Shown in pieces: positions 63,964 through 64,000 of a stretch of 64,000 nt of DNA; position 1 is the stretch's first letter, and each line of letters starts with the position of its first letter. The notes beneath the pieces were generated by a model that was not told the DNA's origin, made no database searches, and saw nothing but the letters and a program-made list of their open reading frames with translations. A program made the position numbers and the translations under genes. The stretch spans positions 2,861,001-2,925,000 of the forward strand of contig NC_010528.1 of the NCBI RefSeq assembly GCF_000069785.1, given 5' to 3'. Source of the stretch: Cupriavidus taiwanensis LMG 19424 (GTDB lineage: Bacteria; Pseudomonadota; Gammaproteobacteria; Burkholderiales; Burkholderiaceae).

Positions 63964-64000
63964 TTGGCTGTAACAGCAAACAAACCGATAAGTGTGAACG

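Overview
The window looks like part of the main chromosome of a GC-rich betaproteobacterium of the Burkholderiaceae, most likely Cupriavidus or a close Ralstonia relative. The evidence is the obgE-rpmA-rplU / ispB pair, pilBCD followed by coaE-zapD-yacG, a complete dcw cluster followed by lpxC, dciA, secA and argJ, an OmpC-type porin, an orphan TctC (Bug) binding protein, and an rrn operon with tRNA-Ile and tRNA-Ala in its spacer. The genus is inferred from family resemblance and gene order; no database search was possible. I see no phage, insertion sequence or CRISPR array. Most of the window is core housekeeping DNA.

Layout. 1-1794 (minus): rplU-rpmA, a terminator, then obgE, which runs off the left edge. 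2222-3199 (plus): ispB. 3317-3393: tRNA-Pro, followed at once by a small toxin/antitoxin-like pair on the minus strand (3455-4094). 4416-10277 (plus): pilB, pilC, pilD, coaE, zapD, yacG. 10302-15087 (minus): an OPT transporter, mutT, a DUF815 ATPase and argJ. 15232-18009: secA. 18268-18771 (plus): dciA. 18841-38465 (minus): lpxC, a peroxiredoxin, then the division and cell-wall cluster. In transcription order that cluster runs mraZ, rsmH, ftsL, ftsI, murE, murF, mraY, murD, ftsW, murG, murC, ddl, ftsQ, ftsA, ftsZ. 38904-39527: coq7. 39865-43235 (plus): porin, TctC protein, MarR regulator, small lipoprotein. 43310-49150 (minus): fadD, TetR regulator, lipoprotein aminopeptidase, molybdopterin oxidoreductase. 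49441-50643 (plus): a branched-chain amino-acid-type ABC binding protein. 50821-56541 (minus): a five-gene dipeptide ABC transporter. 56865-59170 (plus): an M20 amidohydrolase and a DUF2891 protein. 59191-60138: a DUF3047 lipoprotein. 60347-64000 (minus): the distal end of an rrn operon (tRNA-Ile, tRNA-Ala, 23S, 5S, terminator); 16S lies beyond the right edge.

How they work together. The dcw genes make UDP-MurNAc-pentapeptide (MurE, MurF, Ddl), load it on lipid (MraY, MurG), place FtsZ and FtsA at mid-cell and drive septal synthesis (FtsW, FtsI, FtsL, FtsQ). LpxC commits lipid A synthesis and SecA exports envelope proteins, so one strand carries much of envelope growth. PilB, PilC and PilD power, anchor and process type IV pili. 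The right part is scavenging metabolism: peptides, fatty acids and organic acids.

The clearest regulatory signal is a sigma-70-like promoter upstream of mraZ whose -10 overlaps the first of four GTGKGA-like boxes spaced exactly 10 bp apart, as expected for MraZ autoregulation. Other points worth a look are the toxin/antitoxin-like pair beside tRNA-Pro, apparent leaderless geometry at dciA and at a tiny membrane ORF near rplU, a FadR-like palindrome in front of fadD, and a compositionally odd patch inside rsmH. I found no convincing wholly new system.
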